Assembly: GCA_964439725.1 (NCBI GenBank)
Contig: CAYTPY010000002.1
Coordinates: 8,714-72,713 of the forward strand
DNA from: Croceibacterium_A sp964439725
GTDB lineage: Bacteria > Pseudomonadota > Alphaproteobacteria > Sphingomonadales > Sphingomonadaceae
Reading direction: 5' to 3'
DNA length: 64,000 nucleotides
Part shown: piece by piece, positions 17,146 to 26,045 of the stretch
Layout of the letters: the number at the start of each line of letters is the position of its first letter
Numbering within the stretch: position 1 is the first letter of the stretch
Translations under genes and position numbers: made by a program
The notes under the pieces: generated by a model
Databases searched by the model: none
Seen by the model: the letters and a program-made list of their open reading frames with translations, nothing else
What the model was told of the DNA's origin: nothing

Positions 17146-17992
17146 CGTACTTCGTTGCTAGCAGGTCGACTTCTGCCGCGGCCAGTGTGAACTCCAGTTC
17201 TGGCGGCGCTTCGGCCTCTTCGCCGTCTATCAGCAGCCCGAACGGATTGCCTCGAGTGCTCGACAGACGCACGGTTCGGGCATGGCCGAGTACATCATGG
17301 GGCCCCTCACGGAACTGTCGGCGCAGCAGCGCCCAAGCGTGATCCAGATAATCCTTCGCTGTTTCAGCGTGATAGGCTTCTACCTCGATGCCGTCGTCGT
17401 GCGGCGTCAAGCTGATCAACGGATAGCCTTCGGCGCGCCCGAAAGCCGGCTCCGTGCAAGCTATCAATTCGCCGGTGAGGGTTTCGTCCACGGCCTCAAT
17501 TGTGCCGGAGGCAAGTTCGACCAGATCCGCTTCGCGCATGGCTTCACGCACACGGCCCCAACGTGTCCCTGGGCCCGCGAGCATGCCGGCGAAGGCATCT
17601 CCGCACGGACTGCGGACCACCCCCGGGCGCCGCACGGTCGCCTCTCCGCCAGCCACGGCCGCAACGGCTTCTTCCAATGGGCGATCGCCGTGCAGGCGGT
17701 GGTACAGCAGGTTCATCGTCCCACCAGGCAGGACCAACACGCTCCCTTCCCATCCAGCTAGTCCGGAAATCAACGTGTTAATGGTGCCGTCGCCTGCAAA
17801 AGCAGCTACGAGCTCCACCCCGACTGCCTGAAGTCTGTCGGGGGTGGGGAGATCTTCCTGAGGGAATATGGTGCGGGCAGCCAGCTCGAAACTGTGGCGC
17901 ACGCAGCAATCCTCAAGCGCAGCAAGCGCGGCATCGTCATTGCTGCCACTCGAAGCATTGGTGACCAACCATATCGGCGAACCGGTGTTCAT
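17135..17992 (-). CDS. diacylglycerol kinase family protein (second copy)
   Basis: 285 aa. The DAGK catalytic domain is shown by IWLVTNASSGS near the N-terminus, FAGDGTINTLISGL (65-78) and VLPGGTMNLLYHRLHGDRP, the last matching the GT-N-A/L block that positions the phosphate. The C-terminal domain ends FGLLIDGEEAEAPPELEFTL. The expected activity is ATP-dependent phosphorylation of a diacylglycerol-like lipid. It is paired with a metallophosphoesterase rather than with the nucleotidyltransferase-like partner of the first copy, so the two kinases probably serve different lipids (inference). Confidence 0.87.
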   Translation of the reverse strand: MNTGSPIWLVTNASSGSNDDAALAALEDCCVRHSFELAARTIFPQEDLPTPDRLQAVGVELVAAFAGDGTINTLISGLAGWEGSVLVLPGGTMNLLYHRLHGDRPLEEAVAAVAGGEATVRRPGVVRSPCGDAFAGMLAGPGTRWGRVREAMREADLVELASGTIEAVDETLTGELIACTEPAFGRAEGYPLISLTPHDDGIEVEAYHAETAKDYLDHAWALLRRQFREGPHDVLGHARTVRLSSTRGNPFGLLIDGEEAEAPPELEFTLAAAEVDLLATKYDGD

Positions 17993-18034
17993 GCCGGCAA
18001 AGCGCGCGCCGCGTCTGGCTGTTCCCGGCGGCGC

Positions 18035-18406
18035 TCAGATACGTCGCGACAGGATCAGCCACGCGGAAAGGCCATTAAGCGCGCTATAGGCGAAATAGGC
18101 CCATCCCCATCCCGTGCTTCCGCTCGCCGCCAGCAGCAGTGCGCCGACCAGCAGCATGAATTCTAGGGCGAAACTGAAGCGCCCTCCCATAAGGCCCATC
18201 CACGGCATCTGCGCCAACATTGGATGGCGACTCGCCAGCACAGCCTTGTGCATCGCGAAGTTGGCAATCCCGAGCAGGAACGTGAGAACGATGGCCATCA
18301 CGAGCAATGTGCCGTGGTTTGGCCAGCTTGCCAAATGACGTTCGTCCGGCAGCCCCGGCAGTTCGTCGGCGCGAGGAGTCGTTCGTCGGAAGATCACAAG
18401 CGGCAA
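18035..18406 (-). CDS. hypothetical membrane protein
   Basis: Up to 123 aa. The longest frame begins at a TTG (18406) without a ribosome-binding site; a GTG at 18397 is an alternative and the true start is uncertain. Hydrophobic segments are TLLVMAIVLTFLLGIANFAM, FALEFMLLVGALLLAAS and WAYFAYSALNGLSAWLIL, so three membrane passes are likely. I do not recognise the family. It ends 42 bases before the lipid-kinase start on the same strand. Confidence 0.6.
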   Translation of the reverse strand: MPLVIFRRTTPRADELPGLPDERHLASWPNHGTLLVMAIVLTFLLGIANFAMHKAVLASRHPMLAQMPWMGLMGGRFSFALEFMLLVGALLLAASGSTGWGWAYFAYSALNGLSAWLILSRRI

Positions 18407-18518
18407 TCGAGCCGCCCGCGCGAGCCATGACGAAAGACCTATTCTGTCCTTGCGTCACGGAGTCATCCAAGCAGTCCCGAGTGGCTCCGTGACGCGACCG
18501 AGAGAGAGGAGATTCTTC

Positions 18519-18818
18519 ATGAGGTATTCCGCGATCCTGGCCGCTGCCCTTTCCGCCGCGGTCCTCGCCACCCCCGCCGCCGCCAACACCTCTACCGTCG
18601 GTGTGAAATATGCCGACCTGAACCTGACGACCGAAGCCGGGCAAGCTGCGCTCGACGCGCGGATCGACCGGGCTGCTCGCGAGGTCTGCGGCGTGGACGA
18701 CATCCGCACCGGCACCCGCGCGCCCTCGGCAAGCGCTCGCCAGTGCTACAAGGAAACCAAGTCCAACGTGCACAAGCAAGTCGCCGAGCGGATCGTTCGC
18801 GAGAACAACCGCGGCTGA
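18519..18818 (+). CDS. UrcA family periplasmic protein
   Basis: 99 aa from the ATG at 18519, with an excellent GAGAGGAG upstream. The signal peptide MRYSAILAAALSAAVLATPAAA is followed by VGVKYADLNLTTEAGQAALDARIDRA (in part) and an Arg-rich helix with two cysteines (EVCGVDD and RQCYKE) that could form a disulfide. This is the UrcA pattern, common in Sphingomonadales and Caulobacterales and of unknown function. Confidence 0.87.
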   Translation: MRYSAILAAALSAAVLATPAAANTSTVGVKYADLNLTTEAGQAALDARIDRAAREVCGVDDIRTGTRAPSASARQCYKETKSNVHKQVAERIVRENNRG

Positions 18819-18869
18819 CGCTCATACCCGCGGGCGGCTGCGCGGCCCGTCGGAACACCCCCCCCGGTG

Positions 18870-18900
18870 AAGGGCGCCTGCAAGGGCGTCCTTCCTTGTT
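18870..18900 (+). terminator. probable terminator after the UrcA gene
   Basis: AAGGGCGCC (18870-18878), six-base loop, GGCGTCCTT (18885-18893), with one G-T wobble, followed by a T-rich CCTTGTTT. It sits about 50 bases downstream of the UrcA stop and just before the end of the convergent LytTR gene. Confidence 0.5.
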
Positions 18901-19617
18901 TCAGCGCCCGGCCATTGCTTTCACTTTGCGCAGGTATGTGCGCCCGATCCGCAACGCTTCTCCATTGGCAAGCTCAACACACCAGACCCCGAGCCCCTCG
19001 TGGCGAAGGCCGCGAATGCAATCGCGCCGCAGAATGGTCGAACGGTGGATGCGAATGAAGCGCTCGGGATCGAGCCGTCCTTCCAGGCCGGCGATCGTCT
19101 GCAGCAGCAGATAGCTTCGGTCTGCAACGTGGAGCCGGACGTAATCGCGCTCGGCGTCGATCCGCTCGACCTGTTCGGCCTCTATCCGCAGTAGCTCGGA
19201 ACGGTGCGGTACCCAGAATTCCGTGAGCCATTCGCCGACCGGGCCGTTACTACCGTCCCGCCGCGCCACGGCGCGGCCGATCGCGCGCGCCAACCGTTCG
19301 ACAGCGACCGGTTTCAGTACATAGTCGACCGCTTCCAGATCAAAAGCTTCGACGGCAAAATCCTCATGTGCAGTGACGAAGATCACCGCAGGCGCTTCCG
19401 CCTCCTTGCCCAACTGGCGCGCCACACTGAGGCCATCCACACCAGGCATCGTCATGTCGAGCAGGAGCAAGTCCGGCTTCAGCTTCTCGGCCAAGCGCAG
19501 CGCAGAGGCGCCATCGCTGGCGGTGCCGACCACCTGAAGCTGCTCAAGCTCAGCGCAAAGTACTTGCATGCGCTCGATCGCGAGCGGCTCGTCATCGACG
19601 ATCAAGGTTCGCAGCAC
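18901..19617 (-). CDS. LytTR-type DNA-binding response regulator
   Basis: 238 aa from a GTG at 19617, with GAGGG upstream; longer frames run into the kinase gene. The receiver domain (1-120) starts LRTLIVDDEPLAIERM and has phosphoacceptor Asp54 in LLLLDMTMPGVDG and the lysine in LKPVAVERL. The C-terminal LytTR domain (about 135-235) contains RIDAERDYVRLHVADRSYLL and FIRIHRSTILRRDCI. It binds DNA as the output of the adjacent kinase, whose gene ends 11 bases upstream. Target genes cannot be told. Confidence 0.95.
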   Translation of the reverse strand: MLRTLIVDDEPLAIERMQVLCAELEQLQVVGTASDGASALRLAEKLKPDLLLLDMTMPGVDGLSVARQLGKEAEAPAVIFVTAHEDFAVEAFDLEAVDYVLKPVAVERLARAIGRAVARRDGSNGPVGEWLTEFWVPHRSELLRIEAEQVERIDAERDYVRLHVADRSYLLLQTIAGLEGRLDPERFIRIHRSTILRRDCIRGLRHEGLGVWCVELANGEALRIGRTYLRKVKAMAGR

Positions 19618-19627
19618 GCTGGATCCC

Positions 19628-20854
19628 TCACAATGGCAGGCCGTCGGTGTGTCGCAGTAACGGCATCCTGAGCAAGGTGGAATAGCCGCCGCCAGGCGCC
19701 GGGCCTGAAATGATGGTAGCTTCTTTCCCGAAGCGGGCGCCGAGCCGTTCGCGAACATTGGCAAGGCCGATGCGGTATCCCGGCCGCGGCTGACCGCCGC
19801 CGTCACCGTTCCCATCGTCGGAAACCGTGACCACAAGGCGACCATACTCCTCCCGTGCCGCCAGCGTGATCGTGACTTTGCCTGTCGATAGCGCCACGGC
19901 ATGCTTCACCGAGTTCTCGACCAACGGCTGCAGGATCATGCCGGGCACTTCGGCGTCCTCGAGATCGTGCGGCAGATCGTACTCTGCGTGCAGCCTGTTG
20001 GGGAAGCGAACCGCCTCGATGTCGAGGTAGAGCCGCTGCAATCCGAACTCCTCCCGCAGCGGCACGTCGGCAGTCGGATCGTCGGCGAGACTGCGGCGGT
20101 AGAACGTCGACAAGGTCTGGATCACCTTCTCGGCGGCCTGACTCTTGCCGGTCAGCACCAGCGCCGAGAGCGAGTTCAGCGTGTTGAACAGGAAGTGCGG
20201 ATTGACCTGATAACGCAAGCTGCGCAGCTCGGCCGCCTTGGCTGCCCGCCGGAACGCGCTCTCGCGCCGCTCGGCCGCACGCGCCTTCTCGCCGGTGAGA
20301 AGAGCCAGGTAGAGCGCACACCAGGCGAGCATCATGAAGTAACGCCCGAACACCAGGTCCGTGAGGTCCTGCCAAGGGGTTGCCACCACCCGCTTCGCGC
20401 CTCCGGCCTGATCGCTCGCGCCGCTCGGCAAGTTGAGTCCGGGAAGATCGTTGAGGACATCGCTGCCGCTCCGGCTGTCGCGGTTGTCTTCGCTGATCTG
20501 CTCCACCAGCCGCTCCGCCGGCTGCTTCATGATCAGCTGGTTGGCTTGGGCGCTGGCAATTGCCACCGGCAACGAAAGAAGGAGGGCAGCGCCTATCTTC
20601 GCCCATAAGGGCCGTGCATCGAAGAGCCGCAGAACGAGCCACAGGCCCAAGGTGATGACCATGCCGGAGAGGGATACCAAAGCCCGCGGCCACAGCAGCT
20701 CCTGCGACATGCCGACGCCGGGAAGTTCCCAGCGCAGCAGTTCCCACCGCAGAGTAGTGAGCACGAAATACGTCAGCCAAAGGCCCGCGATCGAGGCGAG
20801 CACGGTGCGGAACGGCACGCGCGCCGTATAGTCTTCGGGTAAGTCGGCTTCCAT
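19628..20854 (-). CDS. LytS/YehU-type sensor histidine kinase
   Basis: 408 aa from the ATG at 20854; the longest frame starts seven codons earlier. The membrane part has hydrophobic stretches near residues 18-36, 55-75, 85-103 and 172-185. A linker follows, then the His_kinase block YQVNPHFLFNTLNSLSALVL with His220, and an HATPase domain (MILQPLVENSVKHAVAL, VSDDGNGDGG, GIGLANVRERL-type sequence). It is the sensor of a LytS/LytTR pair with the next gene. The signal is unknown. Confidence 0.93.
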   Translation of the reverse strand: MEADLPEDYTARVPFRTVLASIAGLWLTYFVLTTLRWELLRWELPGVGMSQELLWPRALVSLSGMVITLGLWLVLRLFDARPLWAKIGAALLLSLPVAIASAQANQLIMKQPAERLVEQISEDNRDSRSGSDVLNDLPGLNLPSGASDQAGGAKRVVATPWQDLTDLVFGRYFMMLAWCALYLALLTGEKARAAERRESAFRRAAKAAELRSLRYQVNPHFLFNTLNSLSALVLTGKSQAAEKVIQTLSTFYRRSLADDPTADVPLREEFGLQRLYLDIEAVRFPNRLHAEYDLPHDLEDAEVPGMILQPLVENSVKHAVALSTGKVTITLAAREEYGRLVVTVSDDGNGDGGGQPRPGYRIGLANVRERLGARFGKEATIISGPAPGGGYSTLLRMPLLRHTDGLPL

Positions 20855-20938
20855 CAATCCCGGTCTAGCGCGCAATCTGCGGCGTGCACCAGCGCCGCGA
20901 TCGAGCCCAGTAAACCCCTGGTCGAAGGGAGATTCAGA

Positions 20939-22465
20939 TCAGACGCGTTCGAGCAGGCGCTCGCGCGCTATTTTGTCTCGCCAATGCAGTGGAGCCAGCG
21001 TGTGAACGTTGTTCCCCTGGCAATCGACCGCAACAGTCACCGGCATGTCCTGCACCGTGAACTCGTAGATCGCCTCCATGCCAAGATCCTCAAACGCCAC
21101 GATCTTCGCTTGCTTGATCGCGCGTGCCACGAGGTACGCGGCCCCGCCGATGGCCATCAGGTACGCCACTTTGTGGCGGGCAATTTCCTGCACCGTGCTA
21201 GGCCCGCGTTCGGCCTTGCCGATCATAGCCAGGAGGCCGAGATCGAGCATAGTGGGGGTAAACTTGTCCATTCGCGTCGCTGTAGTGGGACCGGCAGGCC
21301 CGACCACTTCGTCAGCGACCGGATCGACAGGTCCCACATAATAGATGGCCCGCCCCTTGAAGCTGACCGGCAATTCCTCCCCGCGGCGGAGCATGTCTTC
21401 GATACGCTTGTGCGCGGCATCGCGCCCCGTCAGCATCGCCCCACTCAGCAAAAGCCGATCGCCTGCGTTCCAGCTCTGCACTTCCTCTGGGGTCAAATTG
21501 TCGAGGTTGACCCGTTTTGCCGCTGCGTCCGGCTGCCATTGGACCTGAGGCCATTGATCGAGATCGGGCACCGGCAGATAGCTCGGCCCGGAGCCATCGA
21601 GCGTGAAATGCGCGTGGCGCGTCGCCGCACAGTTGGGAATCATCGCCACCGGCTTGCCGGCGGCGTGGCACGGCCAGTCGAGAATCTTGACGTCGAGCAC
21701 GGTGGCGAGTCCGCCGAGCCCCTGCGCTCCGATACCCAGCGCATTGACCTTATCGAAGATCTCGATGCGCAGCGCCTCGACGTCGTTTTGCGGCCCGCGC
21801 GCTTTGAGCTGACCCATATCGATCGGCTCCATCAAGCTCTGCTTGGCCAGCTTGACGCAATGTTCCGCCGTGCCGCCGATGCCGATTCCGAGCATCCCGG
21901 GCGGACACCATCCAGCGCCCATCTGCGGAACCATGTCGAGAACCCAGTCAACGATCGAGTCGCTCGGGTTCATCATCTTGAACTTCGACTTGTTCTCGCT
22001 GCCTCCGCCTTTAGCAGCGACATCGATCGACACGGTACGACCTGGCACCATCTCCACCGATAGGACGCAGGGCGTATTGTCGCGCGTGTTGCGGCGCGTA
22101 AAGGCGGGATCGGCGAGGACAGAAGCGCGCAGCTTATTTTCCGGGTGGTTGTAAGCGCGGCGCACGCCCTCATCGACAACTTCCTGCAACGATCGGATCG
22201 AAGCCAACCGGCAGTCCTGGCCCCACTTGACGAAGACATTGACGATGCCGGTGTCCTGGCACAGCGGCCGATGCCCTTCGGCGCACATCCGGCTATTGGT
22301 GAGGATCTGGGCAATCGCATCTTTGGCCGCCGGCCCCTGCTCCGCGTCATAGGCTTCGCCAAGAGCCCGGATGTAATCGACCGGGTGGTAGAACGAGATG
22401 TATTGTAAAGCGTCGGCGACGCTTTCGATCAGGTCGTCCTCGCGAATGGTGACCATGTCGTTCAT
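20939..22465 (-). CDS. fumA: class I fumarate hydratase (iron-sulfur)
   Basis: 508 aa from the ATG at 22465, preceded by AGGAG; an upstream in-frame start adds 11 residues. It carries both halves of class I fumarase in one chain. The N-terminal domain has MCAEGHRPLCQDTGIVNVFVK and GAGWCPPGMLGIGIGGTAEHC, which hold likely cluster cysteines. The C-terminal domain begins VNLDNLTPEEVQSWNAGDRL and includes GPVDPVADEVVGPAGPTTATRMD. It hydrates fumarate to malate in the TCA cycle using an oxygen-sensitive 4Fe-4S cluster. Single-gene unit. Confidence 0.95.
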   Translation of the reverse strand: MNDMVTIREDDLIESVADALQYISFYHPVDYIRALGEAYDAEQGPAAKDAIAQILTNSRMCAEGHRPLCQDTGIVNVFVKWGQDCRLASIRSLQEVVDEGVRRAYNHPENKLRASVLADPAFTRRNTRDNTPCVLSVEMVPGRTVSIDVAAKGGGSENKSKFKMMNPSDSIVDWVLDMVPQMGAGWCPPGMLGIGIGGTAEHCVKLAKQSLMEPIDMGQLKARGPQNDVEALRIEIFDKVNALGIGAQGLGGLATVLDVKILDWPCHAAGKPVAMIPNCAATRHAHFTLDGSGPSYLPVPDLDQWPQVQWQPDAAAKRVNLDNLTPEEVQSWNAGDRLLLSGAMLTGRDAAHKRIEDMLRRGEELPVSFKGRAIYYVGPVDPVADEVVGPAGPTTATRMDKFTPTMLDLGLLAMIGKAERGPSTVQEIARHKVAYLMAIGGAAYLVARAIKQAKIVAFEDLGMEAIYEFTVQDMPVTVAVDCQGNNVHTLAPLHWRDKIARERLLERV

Positions 22466-22629
22466 CGAATTCCCACTCCTGCCGGTCGAAGCGCCCATAG
22501 GCCTGCCGCCAAGCCCGCGTCAAAGAGGCTGAAGCGGCCAGGTGACGACTTGCGACAAGCCAGCCATTGCCGGGTGCAAGTCCAAGCCCTAAGGCTCGCC
22601 ATCGCACAACGAACAAGAGACCTGCAGAC

Positions 22630-23250
22630 GTGACGATCGTTGAGGACCGCCCGCTCAGCGGAAACCAAGCCGGCCCGGCCGAACTGGCGCGACGGGCGAT
22701 GATCGAAAGCCAACTGCGCCCTACGGGCGTAAATGCGGAGTTCGTCTTGCGCCGCATGGCCGCGGTGGAGCGCGAGCGCTTTGTACCAAAGGAAGTTCGC
22801 GGCTTTGCCTACATCGATCGGGCGATCGATCTGGGTGACGGGCGGCAGCTCGCCGCGCCGATCGTCCAAGGCCTGATGTTGCAGGAGGCCAAGCCCACAC
22901 CCGACGACAACGCGCTGCTCGTGGATGCCGGTAGCGGTTACGTGGCGGAGCTGCTGCGCCCGCTGGTCGGGTCGCTCGCCGTGATCAGCCCTGAACAGGC
23001 TGTCACCAAGTCGCGCAAGAGCGAAGAACACACCTTGCTCCTTATCGACGGCGCCATCGAGCAACTGCCCGAAGGATTGGTTCGCAGGATGGCCGAGGGC
23101 GGCCGCGTCGTTACCGGAATGCTAGACGATGGCCTGACGCGCCTTGCTATCGGGCGGAAAGCAGCCGGTCAGGTGACGCTACTGCCACTTGCTGAGCTCG
23201 GGATGCCGGCACTGCCGGAGTTCGCGGCACCGAAGCGCTGGAGCTTCTAA
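22630..23250 (+). CDS. protein-L-isoaspartate O-methyltransferase-like protein
   Basis: 206 aa from a GTG at 22630. The N-terminus RRAMIESQLRPTGVNAEFVLRRMAAVERERFVP (in part) is typical of the Pcm family as found upstream of tolC in alphaproteobacteria. The SAM-binding motif I is altered: LLVDAGSGYVAEL stands where active enzymes have VLEIGTGSGYQAA, and the conserved segment after it is shortened. Methyltransferase activity is therefore doubtful. The stop is one base from the tolC start, so the two are co-expressed. Confidence 0.8.
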   Translation: MTIVEDRPLSGNQAGPAELARRAMIESQLRPTGVNAEFVLRRMAAVERERFVPKEVRGFAYIDRAIDLGDGRQLAAPIVQGLMLQEAKPTPDDNALLVDAGSGYVAELLRPLVGSLAVISPEQAVTKSRKSEEHTLLLIDGAIEQLPEGLVRRMAEGGRVVTGMLDDGLTRLAIGRKAAGQVTLLPLAELGMPALPEFAAPKRWSF

Positions 23251-23251
23251 A

Positions 23252-24742
23252 GTGATCGCGAGGGGGAGGAGCCTGGGCTTTCTGCTGACGGCTGCCGCCT
23301 TGGTGGCCGCCGCTCCGGTGGTCGCGCAGACTATCGCCGGAGGTGAAGCGACCACGCTCAAGGAAGCGCTGGCGCGCGCCTATGCCGACAACCCTAATTT
23401 GGAGGCGGCGCGGGCCAATCAGCGCGCCACCGATGCGACCGTTCCGCTGGAGCGCGCCGACCTGCTGCCGTCGCTAAGCGGCACGGCCACCTTAACTGAG
23501 TTCCTCCAGCAATCGCAGGCGTCATTCACGTCGCCCGAGCGGTCGCTCAGCGGACAACTCAATGTGACGATACCGCTCTACTCAGGTGGTGCCAATCAAG
23601 CAGGTCTGCGCGCAGCGGAGACTCGCGTTCTTGCCGGGCGAGCGGATTTGCGCGGCAGCGAAAGTACGCTGTTCAGCCAGGTGGTCGCCGCCTACATGGA
23701 CGTTATCCAGAACGAAGCGCTGGTCGCATTGGCGGCCAACAACGTCGAGGTTCTGGAAACGAACCTCCAGGCTACCAGCGACCGTTTCCAGATCGGTGAC
23801 CTGACACGCACCGACGTCGCTCAGTCGGAAGCCCGCCTCGCCTTGGCTCGAGGGGACTTTCGTAACGCCCAGGCCAACCTGATCCGCTCGCGGGAAACTT
23901 TCGTGGCCCTGGTCGGTGCTGCTCCCGGTGCGCTGCAACCGCCGCCGCCGTTGCCTGGCCTCCCTTCGGACGCCGAAACGGCGGTCAGCGTGGCCTTGCT
24001 CGATAATCCAGATTTGATTGGAGCGCAGGAGCGAGCCCGAGCCGCGGGCTTGGATATCCGCATCGCCAGTGCTGGCCGGCTTCCACGGCTCGAGTTGTTC
24101 GGCAGCGGCGGCGTCACAGACTATCTAGGGACCTTCGGCTCACTCGTGCCAGGACTTCCGGCGGAGCAACGCCAGACGACCGCCCAAGCCGGCGTGCGCG
24201 CGACGATCCCGATCTTTCAGGGCGGACGTCCCGCTGCGCAGGAGCGTCAGGCCCAGGCCCGCTCTGCCGCTGCTCTCGAAACCGTGGTCGCTACCGAGCG
24301 CGACGTGATTTCCACCGTGCGGACAGCTTTCGCCGGTTGGCAGGCCGCCAGCGCCATCATCGAATCCAACCAGGCGGCTGTCGCGGCGGCCGAATTGAGC
24401 CTGGAAGGCGTGCGGGCAGAAAACACCGTCGGAAACCGTACGATCCTCGACATTCTGGACGCGCAGCAAGAGCTGTTTCGTGCCCAGGTCCAGCTCGTAA
24501 CCGCGCGGCGAAACGCCTATGTCGCGGGCTTCAACCTGATAGCGGCGATGGGGCATGCCGAGGCACGCGACCTGGGACTTGAAGAATTCGGGCCTCTGTA
24601 CGATCCGACTGAAAACTACGACCGCATCCGCAATAACATCTGGGACTGGGCCAGCGACCCTAACCCCATCACGCAGTCCAGCCGGACGGTTGACATCCCA
24701 GCGCCGGGTGCGGACATTTCGGATCTGCAGACGGTCCAATAG
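23252..24742 (+). CDS. tolC: TolC family outer-membrane efflux protein
   Basis: 496 aa from a GTG at 23252. The signal peptide is RGRSLGFLLTAAALVAAAPVVAQ-like and is cleaved near residue 26. Two repeats of the OEP fold follow: LKEALARAYADNPNLEAARANQRA (in part) with a long coiled-coil, then AVSVALLDNPDLIGAQERARAAG. The C-terminal repeat has RTILDILDAQQELFRAQV, the usual TolC helix end. It forms the outer-membrane channel for type I secretion or RND/ABC efflux; no partner pump is in this window. Confidence 0.94.
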   Translation: MIARGRSLGFLLTAAALVAAAPVVAQTIAGGEATTLKEALARAYADNPNLEAARANQRATDATVPLERADLLPSLSGTATLTEFLQQSQASFTSPERSLSGQLNVTIPLYSGGANQAGLRAAETRVLAGRADLRGSESTLFSQVVAAYMDVIQNEALVALAANNVEVLETNLQATSDRFQIGDLTRTDVAQSEARLALARGDFRNAQANLIRSRETFVALVGAAPGALQPPPPLPGLPSDAETAVSVALLDNPDLIGAQERARAAGLDIRIASAGRLPRLELFGSGGVTDYLGTFGSLVPGLPAEQRQTTAQAGVRATIPIFQGGRPAAQERQAQARSAAALETVVATERDVISTVRTAFAGWQAASAIIESNQAAVAAAELSLEGVRAENTVGNRTILDILDAQQELFRAQVQLVTARRNAYVAGFNLIAAMGHAEARDLGLEEFGPLYDPTENYDRIRNNIWDWASDPNPITQSSRTVDIPAPGADISDLQTVQ

Positions 24743-24775
24743 CGCCAGCGCGGACCAGGACTCTAGGGGGGCAGG

Positions 24776-25234
24776 ATGCGGCACGAAGGCGAACCGTCGG
24801 TGGAGGAGATCCTCGAGTCCATCAAAAAGGTTATCGCACGCGACAACCGCGAAACGCTGCAAGCCGACCGGCGCCGCCGTGAGAACGCCGGTATCTTGTT
24901 CGAGCCGGTGGCGGAGCCGGACGCCGAAGAGCCTGCCGAAGTTCTCGACTTGGACGAAGAACTGATTCAACCTGACGCCGCCCCCCAGGTCGAGGAAGGG
25001 CTTACCACCGAGAGCGCGGCCCGCGCGATGCGCGATTCGCTCGCTGCTCTGGCTATGATCGCCGAGCCTGGCGCCTCGCCGCAAATCGTGCGTTCTGGCG
25101 AAACCTCGCTGGAAGGGCTGGTCCGTGACATGCTGCGGCCGATGCTGGCGGAGTGGCTCGACCGGAATTTGCCCGAGATGGTAGAGCGGCTCGTCAAAGC
25201 CGAGATCGCGCGGATTGCCGGCAAGAAGGGCTGA
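24776..25234 (+). CDS. popZ: PopZ-family polar organizing protein (DUF2497)
   Basis: 152 aa, with the PopZ layout. A short N-terminal amphipathic helix (PSVEEILESIKKVIARD) is followed by an acidic Pro-containing linker of about 65 residues. The conserved C-terminal helices end the protein (LEGLVRDMLRPMLAEWLDRN and LPEMVERLVKAEIARIAG). In Caulobacter PopZ self-assembles at cell poles and anchors ParB-parS; here the gene lies about 18 kb from parA-parB. The usual downstream neighbour valS is not present; a ferredoxin gene follows. Confidence 0.9.
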   Translation: MRHEGEPSVEEILESIKKVIARDNRETLQADRRRRENAGILFEPVAEPDAEEPAEVLDLDEELIQPDAAPQVEEGLTTESAARAMRDSLAALAMIAEPGASPQIVRSGETSLEGLVRDMLRPMLAEWLDRNLPEMVERLVKAEIARIAGKKG

Positions 25235-25265
25235 CGCACCGTTACCTAGCGCCTACCTTCGATGA

Positions 25266-25658
25266 ATGAACGAAGACATTCAGCGCGCACGCGAAGTACT
25301 GACCCAGATCGGGGGCGAGACGATACAGCGGCACATCTTCCTGTGTGCGCTCAGCGAGAAGCAGGCTTGCTGCTCGCGTGACACGGGCAAGGCGTCATGG
25401 AAGTACCTGAAGCGCCGCCTCAAGGAACTCGGGCTGACAAAGCCCGCCAGAGCCGGGCACCAGGCCCAGATTCAACGAACTAAGGCCGATTGCCTCCAAA
25501 TCTGCGCCGGCGGGCCCATTGCGCTCGTATGGCCGGAAGGTGTTTGGTATCACTCATGCACCGCAGAAGTGCTCGAACGAATTATCCAAGAGCACCTGAT
25601 CGGCGGCGTCCCGGTCGACGATTACCGCCTGCGATCGCTGCCAAACCCGGGGGCCTGA
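25266..25658 (+). CDS. thioredoxin-like [2Fe-2S] ferredoxin
   Basis: 130 aa. Cysteines at 27, 35, 36, 76 and 80 (IFLCALSEKQACC, then DCLQICAGGPIALVWPEG-type sequence ending in GVWY) match thioredoxin-fold ferredoxins related to the NuoE and shethna-type proteins. These have C-x(7-9)-C and C-x3-C ligands. It probably carries electrons for an unidentified partner. The 3' end overlaps the convergent membrane-protein gene by 37 bases. Confidence 0.85.
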   Translation: MNEDIQRAREVLTQIGGETIQRHIFLCALSEKQACCSRDTGKASWKYLKRRLKELGLTKPARAGHQAQIQRTKADCLQICAGGPIALVWPEGVWYHSCTAEVLERIIQEHLIGGVPVDDYRLRSLPNPGA

Positions 25659-25945
25659 TCGTCATCCGGGTCCGCAACTGATTCGTCGTGGCCAGTGCCG
25701 CTTGAGAGAAACAGCAATCCCATCAGCGCCGCCGTCAGCATGATCGTGAACCCGAGGCCCAGCGCCACTGCGATGAAGAAGTGGAGCGAGAGAAAGCCGT
25801 GATACCAATAAAAGCCGGCCAGCGTCGCAGCCACGATGACCAACGCGAGCAGGCCCATTCCTTTCATCAACCGCCGGTAGCGGGCCCAGGCATGCGCGGA
25901 AGTCCGCGCGTCATCTAACGGGGAGCGGCGCACCATCCGCGCCAC
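25622..25945 (-). CDS. small two-helix membrane protein, unknown function
   Basis: 107 aa. A basic N-terminus (ARTSAHAWARYRRLMKG) precedes two hydrophobic segments, MGLLALVIVAATLAGFYWY and FFIAVALGLGFTIMLTAALMG, and an acidic soluble tail (HDESVADPDDDQ). I do not know a function. It overlaps the ferredoxin gene end-to-end and is divergent from the CBS-domain gene. Confidence 0.72.
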   Translation of the reverse strand: MARMVRRSPLDDARTSAHAWARYRRLMKGMGLLALVIVAATLAGFYWYHGFLSLHFFIAVALGLGFTIMLTAALMGLLFLSSGTGHDESVADPDDDQAPGFGSDRRR

Positions 25946-26045
25946 ATGGCGTCCGGAAAGCTAGGCTGCAACGCTTTGATTCGGCGAAATTTGGTCATGC
26001 GGCCGAATCGTGTCATGCTGCTCATTCGACAAAGGGAGAGTCGCC

